Source: Hyphomicrobiales bacterium (GTDB taxonomy: Bacteria; Pseudomonadota; Alphaproteobacteria; Rhizobiales; Rhizobiaceae). From it: a stretch of 54,487 nucleotides of DNA. The notes beneath the pieces are model-generated. The model was given only the letters and a program-made list of their open reading frames with translations, searched no databases and had not been told where the DNA came from. The position numbers and the translations under genes were made by a program. The stretch covers positions 1 through 54,487 of the forward strand of contig JAJFHV010000005.1 of assembly GCA_021775415.1 (NCBI GenBank). Direction: 5' to 3'. Each line of letters opens with the position of its first letter. Position 1 is the first letter of the stretch. This document shows, piece after piece, positions 41,965 through 50,530 of the stretch.

Positions 41965-43679
41965 GTCGTCACCAGTGGGGGATAGGCGAGATCATCCGGG
42001 TCCATCGACGACAACTCCTCTGGATAGGGCGCACCTTGATACATGGTGATGCGCACCCATCGGTCGGAACGCGGGTCGAACTTTGTGGCGCCAAAAAATG
42101 ACAATTTGCACCGCAGCAGATCAATTGGCAGCATGTCGGCTGCAATGGTGTTGTCCTGGATTTCTGCGTAGGGGAGAAATGCCACGAGCTGCACCCGACG
42201 GACCATGTGGCGGTGTTCGGGATGCTTCATTAAAAATTCCGCCACCGTGTCCTTTTCATCCCAACCTTCCAACGCATGATAAACGGCGGCGGCATCGCGG
42301 GCAGGAGCCAGAGGTTGTTCATAAGGTTCAATCGGCTCTTCAAACCGCTCACCCAGCCGTGGTTCGAGTTTTTCTTCGGAGACGTACCAGACCCTGGCAA
42401 TCGCTTCTTTATTCGAAAAGTCCGCACTAAGGGTCCAGCCGTAGTGTTCTTCAATCTCCCGCCTCAGATTTCCAATGCTCGACATGCCGTCAATCGTAAA
42501 CAGCTCGCTTTCATTGGCCTGCATAGTGGCTGGAAGGTCATCTACCAGCTCTGCATGTGCATCAATCATCAGGGAAACAATTTGTTCCTGACCTTCCACA
42601 CTGAGCGTTCGGTCAGCCCATCGGTAAAGTGCGTCCCACGGAAGCTCGGACTCAAATACATCGCCCTTTAAATGTTCAACCATGAGGGTGAAATCATTTC
42701 GCAGCGCTTCAATTTTCTCAATTTGAAGCGGATGAGCTGAACCCCAGTCCATTGCGTTTATATGCGCCCTGGCCATCAGGTTTCTAAACTTGCTTACAGC
42801 GTCCGGTGCCGCGATTTGTTGTGAGCGCACTCTCCCAAGAGCAATCTCCCGAGCGCTGATCCATGAATGGATAAGGGCTGGATGGTTCAATAAAAACGGC
42901 GCCATCCCGAGACCGGTGGAGTTGCCGACACCAAACCTGCGGCGGATATCCTTATCCATCGCAACCACGGTGTCCGGTGCTCGCACTCTTGCAAGATGTT
43001 CCACCAGATCGAGCGTGAAGCTTCTTGTCAGCCAGACGGAAAGAAGTTCCGGTTGAAAAGAGCCAACAAATTCATCGCGGTCCGCCCATTTGTCTCGGTC
43101 CGCCGCGCCAAATTTGCCTGAGCCATACACCGCAGTGGTGCGCATCAAATAGCCAACCGGTTCAATGACATCGAGTTCTGGCTGCTCACCGCGTGACAAC
43201 CGGTCGATGACATATTCAAACAATCGCACGGAACGATTTGCGCGCGAAAGGCTCAACTCACTTTCAGAAACACGCCCCGCTTCCTGCAAGGGGACGTTTT
43301 TGGACAGCCGTTCAATATCTTCTTCTGTAGGTTCCCCGTCAAACAGGGCAAAAGTTGCGTCCCATGCATCTGCAATCACCCGGTCAGAGCGCTTTTCCGC
43401 AGGCAGATCATGGGCGAATGCCACCAAGGTATAGCTGCGCTCGGGACCGCTTGCCCGATAGGTTGCAACCCCAACGCCCTTGTCATCAATGCGCCAAATC
43501 GGCCGGTCAAATGTCCAGTTCTGTGTTTTGAGGCGACGTAACAAAACCCGCATGAAACTCAACCGGCTCTGGTGAAACGAACCCAAACGCGCCAAACGCA
43601 TCACCTGTACCGCCGGGCGCAAATTCACATGCGGATAGCCACTTGATAATTGTGTATGCGAATTTTTTGCCATCCGCAT
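41961..43679 (-). CDS. Large conserved-looking hypothetical protein, 572 residues
   Basis: Unrecognised. A soluble, mainly alpha-helical protein with many acidic and basic residues and no signal peptide or membrane segment. Features include WRIDDKGVGVATYRASGPER, RLFEYVIDRLSRG and GVGNSTGLGMAPFLLNHPAL. The start is supported by GAGGGAG immediately before the ATG. It lies seven bases after the dipeptidase stop and overlaps the DUF3726-like gene by four bases, so it is part of one pathway with them. No function proposed. Confidence 0.75.
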   Translation of the reverse strand: MRMAKNSHTQLSSGYPHVNLRPAVQVMRLARLGSFHQSRLSFMRVLLRRLKTQNWTFDRPIWRIDDKGVGVATYRASGPERSYTLVAFAHDLPAEKRSDRVIADAWDATFALFDGEPTEEDIERLSKNVPLQEAGRVSESELSLSRANRSVRLFEYVIDRLSRGEQPELDVIEPVGYLMRTTAVYGSGKFGAADRDKWADRDEFVGSFQPELLSVWLTRSFTLDLVEHLARVRAPDTVVAMDKDIRRRFGVGNSTGLGMAPFLLNHPALIHSWISAREIALGRVRSQQIAAPDAVSKFRNLMARAHINAMDWGSAHPLQIEKIEALRNDFTLMVEHLKGDVFESELPWDALYRWADRTLSVEGQEQIVSLMIDAHAELVDDLPATMQANESELFTIDGMSSIGNLRREIEEHYGWTLSADFSNKEAIARVWYVSEEKLEPRLGERFEEPIEPYEQPLAPARDAAAVYHALEGWDEKDTVAEFLMKHPEHRHMVRRVQLVAFLPYAEIQDNTIAADMLPIDLLRCKLSFFGATKFDPRSDRWVRITMYQGAPYPEELSSMDPDDLAYPPLVTT

Positions 43680-43686
43680 GTCTCCC

Positions 43687-44661
43687 TCAAACCGGCCCGA
43701 AACTTTTGTCGTAAAATTTCAACCAATTTTCACCCATGATGCCTGCCACTTCACTATCGGATAATCCTGCCGCAAGCAGGCCTTTTTCGATATTGCCAAA
43801 ATCGCGATTGTCATTGAACCATGTTGGCATGGGTGGAAATCCCGCATTGCTGGCAGAACCTTCACCATAATCAATCTCCTTGGTCCAGCGTCCTACCCGC
43901 ATCCATTCCACAATACTATCGGGTTGGTCTTGACATAGATCAGTTCCAATACCGATATTTTCGACACCCATCAGTTCAGCGGTCTTGGCAATCATTCCGC
44001 AAAAACTCTCCAGTGTACATTTGGAGCCATCCTTGAGATGATGTGGATAAATCGAAAAGCCCAACATACCGCCGGACTGGCCAAGCGCCTTCAGCACGTC
44101 ATCTGACTTGTTGCGCAAGGCTTTATGCCAGAAAGACGGGTTTGCGTGGGTGATCGCAATGGGACGCTCTGAAACTTCCATCGCTTCAAGGGTTGAACGC
44201 TCAGCCGAATGGCTCATGTCGATGACGAGGCCCACCCGGTTCATTTCCTTGATAACCTGTTTGCCCATACGGGTAATGCCGGTGTCTTCTGCCTCGTAAC
44301 ACCCGGTCGCGAGCAGCGACTGGTTGTTGTAAGTGAGTTGCATGAACCGTGCGCCAAGCGTGTGGCAAATTTCAACCAGGCCAATGTCGTCTTCTATGGG
44401 CGATGGGTTCTGGAACCCGAAGAAAATTGCCGTTCGGCCTTCCTTTTTGGCACGGCGTACATCTTCTCCGGTGCGGCCCTGGAATATCAGTTCCGGAAAA
44501 CGTTCAAACCAGCGATTCCATTTTTCCACATTGGCAACGGTCTCGCGGAAGTTCTCGTGATAGGTGATCGTTACATGAACCGCATCAACATTGCCTTCGC
44601 GCATTTGGCGAAAAATTTTCTCCGACCAGTTTGCGTATTGAAGATTATCAATTCTGTGCAT
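43687..44661 (-). CDS. Membrane dipeptidase-like (peptidase M19) hydrolase
   Basis: A 324-residue renal-dipeptidase-fold protein. Zinc-region motifs are visible: the Glu in GLVEICHTLG, IDMSHSAERS and AITHANPSFW supply Glu and His ligands, and GIGTDLCQD follows. The usual N-terminal HxD pair is not present as such; the protein begins MHRIDNLQYANW, so one ligand may differ. It has no signal peptide, so it is cytoplasmic. It sits between ALDH and the 572-residue gene, with gaps of 15 and 7 bases. An unusual amide or lactam substrate is likely. Confidence 0.85.
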   Translation of the reverse strand: MHRIDNLQYANWSEKIFRQMREGNVDAVHVTITYHENFRETVANVEKWNRWFERFPELIFQGRTGEDVRRAKKEGRTAIFFGFQNPSPIEDDIGLVEICHTLGARFMQLTYNNQSLLATGCYEAEDTGITRMGKQVIKEMNRVGLVIDMSHSAERSTLEAMEVSERPIAITHANPSFWHKALRNKSDDVLKALGQSGGMLGFSIYPHHLKDGSKCTLESFCGMIAKTAELMGVENIGIGTDLCQDQPDSIVEWMRVGRWTKEIDYGEGSASNAGFPPMPTWFNDNRDFGNIEKGLLAAGLSDSEVAGIMGENWLKFYDKSFGPV

Positions 44662-44676
44662 ATCGGTGCCGCCTGC

Positions 44677-46128
44677 TTATTCCGGTGTGCCCGATAAAAT
44701 GTACGAGGTCTTTACGGTTGTATAAAACTCCTCCGCATAGCCACCTTGTTCGCGTGGGCCATATGAACTGTCGCCACGTCCGCCGAATGGCACGTGATAA
44801 TCGGTGCCTGCCGTCGGGAGGTTGACCATCACGCAACCGGTCTGTGCGTTCCGGCGGAAGTGTGTCGCACGAGCAAGATTGGAGGTAATAATCCCGGAAG
44901 TCAGGCCGAAGTTGGTGTCATTTACAGTAGCAATCGCTTCATCATAGGAATGGACTTTGATGACACAGGCGATTGGTGCAAACATTTCCTCGCGGTTGAT
45001 CCGCCAGTCATTGGATGTCCCGGATACAACAGCCGGGGTCATGTAATACCCTTCGGTGTCCCGCTCGACACGCTCACCGCCACAAAGTACCTCGCCGCCT
45101 TCTTTGCGGGCAAGGTCCATATAGGCGAGATTTTCGTTAAGCTGCGTTTCACTCACGACCGGACCGATTTGGGTTCCTTCCTTGAGTGCGTGATCGACGA
45201 CCATCGCTTTGGCACCTGCAACCAGCCTGTCAACAAACGCATCATGCACTGTATCATGCACGATAAGCCGCGAGGATGCTGTGCACTTTTGCCCGGTGCC
45301 ACCAAATGCACCCCCCAGCGCACAAGCCACCGCAATGTCCAGGTCACCGTCGTCCATGATTGCCAGTGCGTTCTTGGAACCCATTTCCATTTGCACTTTG
45401 GTGAGATTCTGAATTGCAGCGGCGGCAATTCCCTTGCCTACCGGCACCGAGCCGGTGAAACTGATCGCATTAATAAGCGGGCTTTCAACCAGCTTTTGAC
45501 CGATCGCGCCTCCTGGACCCATCACCAGGTTGAACAGGCCTTTTGGCAGGTCCTGTTTTTCGATGATTTCAGCAAGCGCAACTGCGGAAGCTGGAACAAG
45601 ATTTGCTGGCTTCCAGATTAAAGCGTTACCAAATGCAAGCGCTGGAGCAATTTTCCAAACCGCCGTTGCAGTTGGAAAGTTCCAGGGGCTGATAATAGCC
45701 ACCACACCCACAGGTTCGCGCCGTACATCAACTTCAATGCCGGGACGCACACTGTCCGCCGTGTCACCGATCTGCCGCAGGGTTTCGGCCGCGTAGTAGG
45801 TGAAGAACTGTCCGGCGCGATACACTTCGCCTTTGCCTTCAGCACGCGGCTTTCCTTCCTCGCGGGCGAGCAATTCGCCCAGTTCAGCCGAGCGCTCTAT
45901 GAGCTCATTGCCAATCGCCATCAGGGCGTTGTAGCGCTGTTCAAGTCCGGATTTCGCCCATATCTTTTGGGCTTCGCTGGCTGCATCAAGAGCGCGTTCG
46001 AGTTGAGCAGCATCTGCCTGCGCATAAAGTCCGATGACGTCAGACAGATCAGAAGGGTTGCGATTTTCGATTTCGCTAGCGCCCTTTGTCCATTCACCAG
46101 CGATAAAGTTCAATTTTTGATCAGCCAC
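44677..46128 (-). CDS. NAD(P)-dependent aldehyde dehydrogenase (semialdehyde type)
   Basis: A 483-residue ALDH with catalytic C282 (GTGQKCTASSR), the Glu in VQMEMGSKN, the NAD(P) site SFTGSVPVG and the oxyanion Asn in PWNFP. It is closest in feel to alpha-ketoglutaric semialdehyde and related semialdehyde dehydrogenases. It is the first gene of a four-gene operon and divergent from a LysR regulator, with 97 bases between the two starts that presumably hold the operator. The true aldehyde is unknown. Confidence 0.92.
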   Translation of the reverse strand: MADQKLNFIAGEWTKGASEIENRNPSDLSDVIGLYAQADAAQLERALDAASEAQKIWAKSGLEQRYNALMAIGNELIERSAELGELLAREEGKPRAEGKGEVYRAGQFFTYYAAETLRQIGDTADSVRPGIEVDVRREPVGVVAIISPWNFPTATAVWKIAPALAFGNALIWKPANLVPASAVALAEIIEKQDLPKGLFNLVMGPGGAIGQKLVESPLINAISFTGSVPVGKGIAAAAIQNLTKVQMEMGSKNALAIMDDGDLDIAVACALGGAFGGTGQKCTASSRLIVHDTVHDAFVDRLVAGAKAMVVDHALKEGTQIGPVVSETQLNENLAYMDLARKEGGEVLCGGERVERDTEGYYMTPAVVSGTSNDWRINREEMFAPIACVIKVHSYDEAIATVNDTNFGLTSGIITSNLARATHFRRNAQTGCVMVNLPTAGTDYHVPFGGRGDSSYGPREQGGYAEEFYTTVKTSYILSGTPE

Positions 46129-46225
46129 AATATACCTCGTTACGAATAATATTCTGGCATATGGACATTTTCGAATTATTCAGTCAAATTTAAATTTCTG
46201 TAGGAAATTTCAGTTTTACTTAAGT

Positions 46226-47098
46226 ATGATCAAGCTTGAAACTTTGCGATGTTTTCTCGCCACTGCCCATGGTGGCAGTCTGGCTGCGGCAGCTGATACG
46301 CTGGGTCGTACCCAGTCGGCCGTCTCAATGGCACTTAAACAATTAGAAGCTGAAATCGGTGCAGAATTGTTTGAACCCGGCCGCAAGGACCAGCTAACAC
46401 CATTGGGCGAACATACATTGGCGCTTGCGTCCAAATCGCTTGAACATTTCGACCAGTCGGTCCAGTCCATCCGGGCCTTTGCGACGTCAAAAACCGTGCA
46501 TGTGAGTATTGCAGCAGTTCCTTCTGTGGCTCAGGTCATGCTGCCATCGGTTGTGGAGGATTTCATGTCCCGACATCCCGATGTCAGTGTTGAACTGCGG
46601 GATATGGATTCTGCTGCAGTGTTGCGCGAATTGAAATTGGGAACCGTTGATATTGGGATTGCATCCAACGTGCCTGAAACATCGGACATTACAAGGGAGC
46701 ACCTGTTTTCAGATGCGTTTGGGATTGTAAGCCATCCAAATGACAATTTGGGCACGCCAGGCAAGCCCCTTGACTGGGAAGACGTCAAAACGCGCCCGTT
46801 TCTGGCCAACGGGTTGTGTCAGTCCATCGAAGACGGGGAATTTCGAAAATTGCTGGGTGAATCCAGGCTCATGGTGCTTAATACGGGTTCTTTACTGGCC
46901 ATGGTGCGCAGCCGTATGGGCATCACCCTGCTCCCCCAACTGCTGACACGTCGAACCGACTGGGATTTGAAATTTGACCGGGTAGCAAACAAGTCGTTAC
47001 GCCGCGATTTGTATGTGGTGCGTCGCGCTGCCAGAGCGTTGAGCCAAGAAGCCAATGCAATGTTGGAGACAATTTTTGGCTTCGCTGGTAGCTTTTAG
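46226..47098 (+). CDS. LysR family transcriptional regulator
   Basis: A 290-residue regulator with the N-terminal winged helix (LRCFLATAHGGSLAAAADTL then GRTQSAVSMALKQLE) and a periplasmic-binding-type effector domain from about 90. It is divergent from the ALDH-dipeptidase operon, the classical arrangement for LysR activators of an adjacent pathway. The effector is unknown. Confidence 0.93.
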   Translation: MIKLETLRCFLATAHGGSLAAAADTLGRTQSAVSMALKQLEAEIGAELFEPGRKDQLTPLGEHTLALASKSLEHFDQSVQSIRAFATSKTVHVSIAAVPSVAQVMLPSVVEDFMSRHPDVSVELRDMDSAAVLRELKLGTVDIGIASNVPETSDITREHLFSDAFGIVSHPNDNLGTPGKPLDWEDVKTRPFLANGLCQSIEDGEFRKLLGESRLMVLNTGSLLAMVRSRMGITLLPQLLTRRTDWDLKFDRVANKSLRRDLYVVRRAARALSQEANAMLETIFGFAGSF

Positions 47099-47196
47099 CC
47101 AGCCAGCAGCCAGAAAATAAAACGCTGTACTGCCAAATTTCAAAGTGCACTGCTCAAGTGCAGCTGGTAGCTGAATTAAGGAGATATTACAGGAAT

Positions 47197-47802
47197 TCAG
47201 CTTTTTGCTGAGCTGCATGTCCGCTGGAAGGGCTTGCTGGGTAGCTCAAAATACTCCGGAAATGCGCGGTTGACCGGGCAAATTTCCTGACGACAGACCT
47301 CCAGATCGCAGAGCCTGCAAACCACATGCTGATCGTCACCAGGATGCACAACATGGGGTGTCAGTTTTCCAATCAACTCAATAATGGTTTTCTTTTCATT
47401 TGCATCTAGTGCCCCAACCATGCCGTTGAGTACACCGCGTCGGGCATCAAGTATTTTTGAAAAACATTTTTCGCCTGCGTCCGTCAGTCTAATAACGACC
47501 TGACGCTGATCGCTTGATGACCCGCGAGCACGGATCACCAGCTCTTGGTCCTGCAATCGGTCAATCATCCGAACGACGGTTGAATGTTCCAGATTGAGCA
47601 TGCTGCGCAATTTCTCAATTGACAGCGCTTCATCACCATCTTCTTCCGAGCCGATTTGAACGATTGCATAACATGCAGAGCAACTGAGCTTTGTCGCCGA
47701 AGTTACTGCTTGATCCATTCGGTCACACAATGCGCGTGAGAATGCGCCAATTGCATTGCCGACAAACAAGTCGCTAAAATTCAGTTCGTTGAGATCATCC
47801 AT
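47197..47802 (-). CDS. MarR family regulator with a four-cysteine C-terminal tail
   Basis: A 201-residue regulator. The MarR wing-helix region includes LRSMLNLEHSTVVRMIDRL, then ARGSSSDQRQVVIRLTDAG. The unusual part is the tail with C162, C165, C170 and C175 (CRLCDLEVCRQEICP), spacing C-x2-C-x4-C-x4-C, suited to an iron-sulfur cluster or zinc. More Cys occur at SCSAC near the N-terminus. ATG 47802 is preferred over 47850. It faces the LysR gene and lies about 290 bases from the next gene upstream. Confidence 0.88.
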   Translation of the reverse strand: MDDLNELNFSDLFVGNAIGAFSRALCDRMDQAVTSATKLSCSACYAIVQIGSEEDGDEALSIEKLRSMLNLEHSTVVRMIDRLQDQELVIRARGSSSDQRQVVIRLTDAGEKCFSKILDARRGVLNGMVGALDANEKKTIIELIGKLTPHVVHPGDDQHVVCRLCDLEVCRQEICPVNRAFPEYFELPSKPFQRTCSSAKS

Positions 47803-48094
47803 TGTAGTTCCACACTGTTTGCTGTTAGCAGACAACACAATTAATCGCACGGAGTAAGTCAGGACACAAGGTCACTTAAGCTTATCACACCTTATTTTGC
47901 ACTGTGGTGAACCAGAAATAAATACCAAAATCCAGAATTTGGTAAACAAATACAAGTGTCAATTAGACTTATTTATCTAGTCGACATGTGTGGCAGGTTT
48001 CAGTTTCCACAACTCCTACTCAATTTAATGGGTTCGATTGCGAGGTTAATTCAACTGCGCTGTTGCTCAAGAATTTCATATCAGTATCAAAATT

Positions 48095-49036
48095 TCATGC
48101 ACGAATACCGTCGCGAGCCAGTCCGCTGGCACAATAGGCAGTCTTGCCGTTGAAGTACTCGATCCACCTTTCAACAATCCGGTGGCCGTAGATTACCGGT
48201 AGTTCGTGGGTGTGTACTTCCTTATGTTGTTCGGCAAATGCCGGATCCTTGTGACCAGCGACCCAATGTGTGCCATCAGCGGTAACATGGACCGGGCACA
48301 ATGAAGTATCTGTCATCGCTTCATAGTTTTGGATGGTGACAGTCGCAACTCTTTGCCAGCGCTCAACACATTTTTTCATTACACCTTCGAGTTTTTTCAA
48401 ATCTTTTTCTTCGTGGGCGGGTTTCCCCAATGCTGTTTTGGTGCTGTCAGCCACAAATTTGGAAAACGCGTAGACATCCGATGAAACGTTCACACAAGGG
48501 TAGGGGGTAGCCATAAGGGGATCATAAAGAGGATCCGATTTGTCCATAGACTGCGGACAAAACGCAATACATTCAAAGTCGTCAAATGTGGTTAGCTGGT
48601 TGGTAACCGGACATCGCAGGGAAATTGAATTGGTAAGCGCCTCGCCATTTGCAAGTTCATTGGCGGTTCTATCACCAAGTTGTGCCACTTCTGCTGCAAG
48701 AAAATGAAATGCTTTGGATGTATCTCCCACTCCATCGTAATAGCGGGGATCATTGAATACAAAAAGGCACGCTACGGCACGTCCTTTCGAAAGCTCCTTT
48801 TTGTATTCTTCAAATATTTCTTTCACATTTCCGCGGTTTGCAACCCGGATAAAATATCGCCCGCGGTTGAATTCCCGCCGGCCGGCAACGCAGGGCAGCT
48901 TGGTTTTCATCCAGTCAAGCATCTCATTCAACACTTGCGTATCGGACTTTGGGGCTACAACGTCGGGCACATCCCTGAAACGCAATCCCCCGTGATCATA
49001 AGGACACACATTATTAGCCAGAGCGGACGGCTTCAT
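48095..49036 (-). CDS. YqcI/YcgG-like protein (possible haem-dependent N-oxygenase family)
   Basis: A 313-residue soluble protein whose segment LPCVAGRREFNRGRYFIRVA and the following alpha/beta pattern resemble the YqcI/YcgG family, which includes haem-dependent N-hydroxylases acting on guanidino compounds. The match is judged by eye, so the family call is tentative. C49 and several His near the C-terminus (HVTADGTHWVAGH, EVHTHELP) are candidate cofactor ligands. ATG 49036 has AAGGGA upstream; TTG 49084 is an alternative. It stands alone on the minus strand. Confidence 0.5.
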   Translation of the reverse strand: MKPSALANNVCPYDHGGLRFRDVPDVVAPKSDTQVLNEMLDWMKTKLPCVAGRREFNRGRYFIRVANRGNVKEIFEEYKKELSKGRAVACLFVFNDPRYYDGVGDTSKAFHFLAAEVAQLGDRTANELANGEALTNSISLRCPVTNQLTTFDDFECIAFCPQSMDKSDPLYDPLMATPYPCVNVSSDVYAFSKFVADSTKTALGKPAHEEKDLKKLEGVMKKCVERWQRVATVTIQNYEAMTDTSLCPVHVTADGTHWVAGHKDPAFAEQHKEVHTHELPVIYGHRIVERWIEYFNGKTAYCASGLARDGIRA

Positions 49037-49375
49037 GATCAATTTCCCTTGTTCAAACGAAGGTTTAATGTATCCTACATACAAAATTATTGAAGGTATT
49101 TCTGCTATTTCTTGTACGCACGCGATTCTGGCATAAGAAAATGAACAAATTCCGCTACGTCATTTAGGTCGAACGGGTGTCTGTAGTTTAGTGGATAATT
49201 GGTTTACATTTGGGGCGCAAAGAGAAAGAAAGAATGCAGCTCGTAGTACTATGACAGTTCACGGATTAAACATCACAGCCGCTGAAGACACTTCATTGCG
49301 AGGTCAATATGCGGTTTTTTGATATCATTGTATTCGCTACCCATTTCCGCCACGGGTGTGCCCGGAAACCACTGA
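49037..49375. other. Intergenic gap of 339 bases
   Basis: The gap holds divergent promoter space for the genes on each side. Around 49179-49215 a D-arm-like GTAGTTTAGTGGATAAT occurs without a matching T arm or acceptor stem, so no RNA gene is called. Confidence 0.5.
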
Positions 49376-50530
49376 ATGCGTAGATATTTTTCAGAATATT
49401 ACGATTTTTTTGACAGGAAAATTCTGCTTACGTTTGCAGGTTCGTTGATTTTCCAGATTCTTCAAATTGCGGCATACCCAATTGTCTTGGCGCAAAGCCT
49501 GAACAACCAATCCTATGAAAACACATCGATCGGTGCATTTGTTTCTGTGTCCTGGATTGTGATGTTATTTGTTTCACCGTTTGTGCCGCGAATTGTCAGG
49601 TTTGCCGGTTATTTGCACACCAATACAATTTCATTCGTCCTGACGGTTGTAAGCTTCATCATAATTCATCAGTCGGCTAACGCATACTGGATCTTCGTCT
49701 CTGCTGTGCTGATGGGTTTTGCGCTGATCATCCGGTGGATCAACTGCGATACATTAGTAGTTAAGCTCTGCACCCCCGAGGCAAGAGGCAAGGCGATTGG
49801 GCTCCACGAGGCGCTGATGGGTCTGGGTATCGGCCTTGGATCGCTGTTGTTTGTCGTCGGTGACATCAAAACCGTGATGGAAATATGTATTGGTCTTGCT
49901 GTGATCGGTCAGATATTTTTCTTCATGACAGGTTTGGGCGCGGATCAATATGTTGCAGACGTGGAAGAGTCCCAAGGAGGCTTCACCTACAGTTTGATAT
50001 TTGTTGCGCTGATTGCAGCTTTTGTTGCTGGCCTGATCGAAAATTCATCCATCGCATTTTTCCCGCTGCATTTTGAAAGCGCTGGCTATCCCCTGGCAGT
50101 AAGCGCTGTGTTCGTCAGTTCGTTTGGTTTTGGTGGCACTGTTCTGCAACCGCCGCTTGGATGGGTTGCAGACCGCTATGGCTATGCATTTTCTCAAGGA
50201 CTATGTGCGCTTGTGTTGATCGCATCTTGCTTGGCGGTGCTCGCATTTTCCATGGCCCCGGCAATCATGCTTATCGTACTGTTTTTTCTTGGGGGGGCAG
50301 CCGGAGGTCTCAACACACTGGCGGTTATTGAAGTTGGAAAGTCGCTGAACATGAAACAAATGCCTGCTGCCATGACCGCCATTGCAGTGGCCTACACGAT
50401 TGGCAGCATATTGGGCCCATTGGTGTCAGGGAGTGTTCTGGGCTCATTCCAAAACACAGGCATGATCCTGTTCTTTGGTGTGACATCAATTCTGTTTGGT
50501 GTTGTATTGTTGGTACAGCGAAAAGCCTGA
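49376..50530 (+). CDS. MFS transporter
   Basis: A 384-residue inner-membrane protein with twelve predicted segments. The loop between segments 2 and 3 is short, and LGWVADRYGYAFSQ after segment 8 is the usual basic MFS loop. It converges with the flavoprotein gene, their stop codons touching. As it lies next to amine-catabolic genes it may take up an N-methylated compound, but its orientation gives no operon evidence. Confidence 0.88.
   Translation: MRRYFSEYYDFFDRKILLTFAGSLIFQILQIAAYPIVLAQSLNNQSYENTSIGAFVSVSWIVMLFVSPFVPRIVRFAGYLHTNTISFVLTVVSFIIIHQSANAYWIFVSAVLMGFALIIRWINCDTLVVKLCTPEARGKAIGLHEALMGLGIGLGSLLFVVGDIKTVMEICIGLAVIGQIFFFMTGLGADQYVADVEESQGGFTYSLIFVALIAAFVAGLIENSSIAFFPLHFESAGYPLAVSAVFVSSFGFGGTVLQPPLGWVADRYGYAFSQGLCALVLIASCLAVLAFSMAPAIMLIVLFFLGGAAGGLNTLAVIEVGKSLNMKQMPAAMTAIAVAYTIGSILGPLVSGSVLGSFQNTGMILFFGVTSILFGVVLLVQRKA

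Noticed and set aside
47986-48120. SRAP (YedK-like) gene start, reading MCGRF
   Set aside because: Only the first five residues fit; the frame continues without any further SRAP motif and ends within about 55 codons.
49179-49215. tRNA gene or fragment
   Set aside because: A D-arm-like stretch is present, but there is no anticodon stem, T arm or acceptor pairing.
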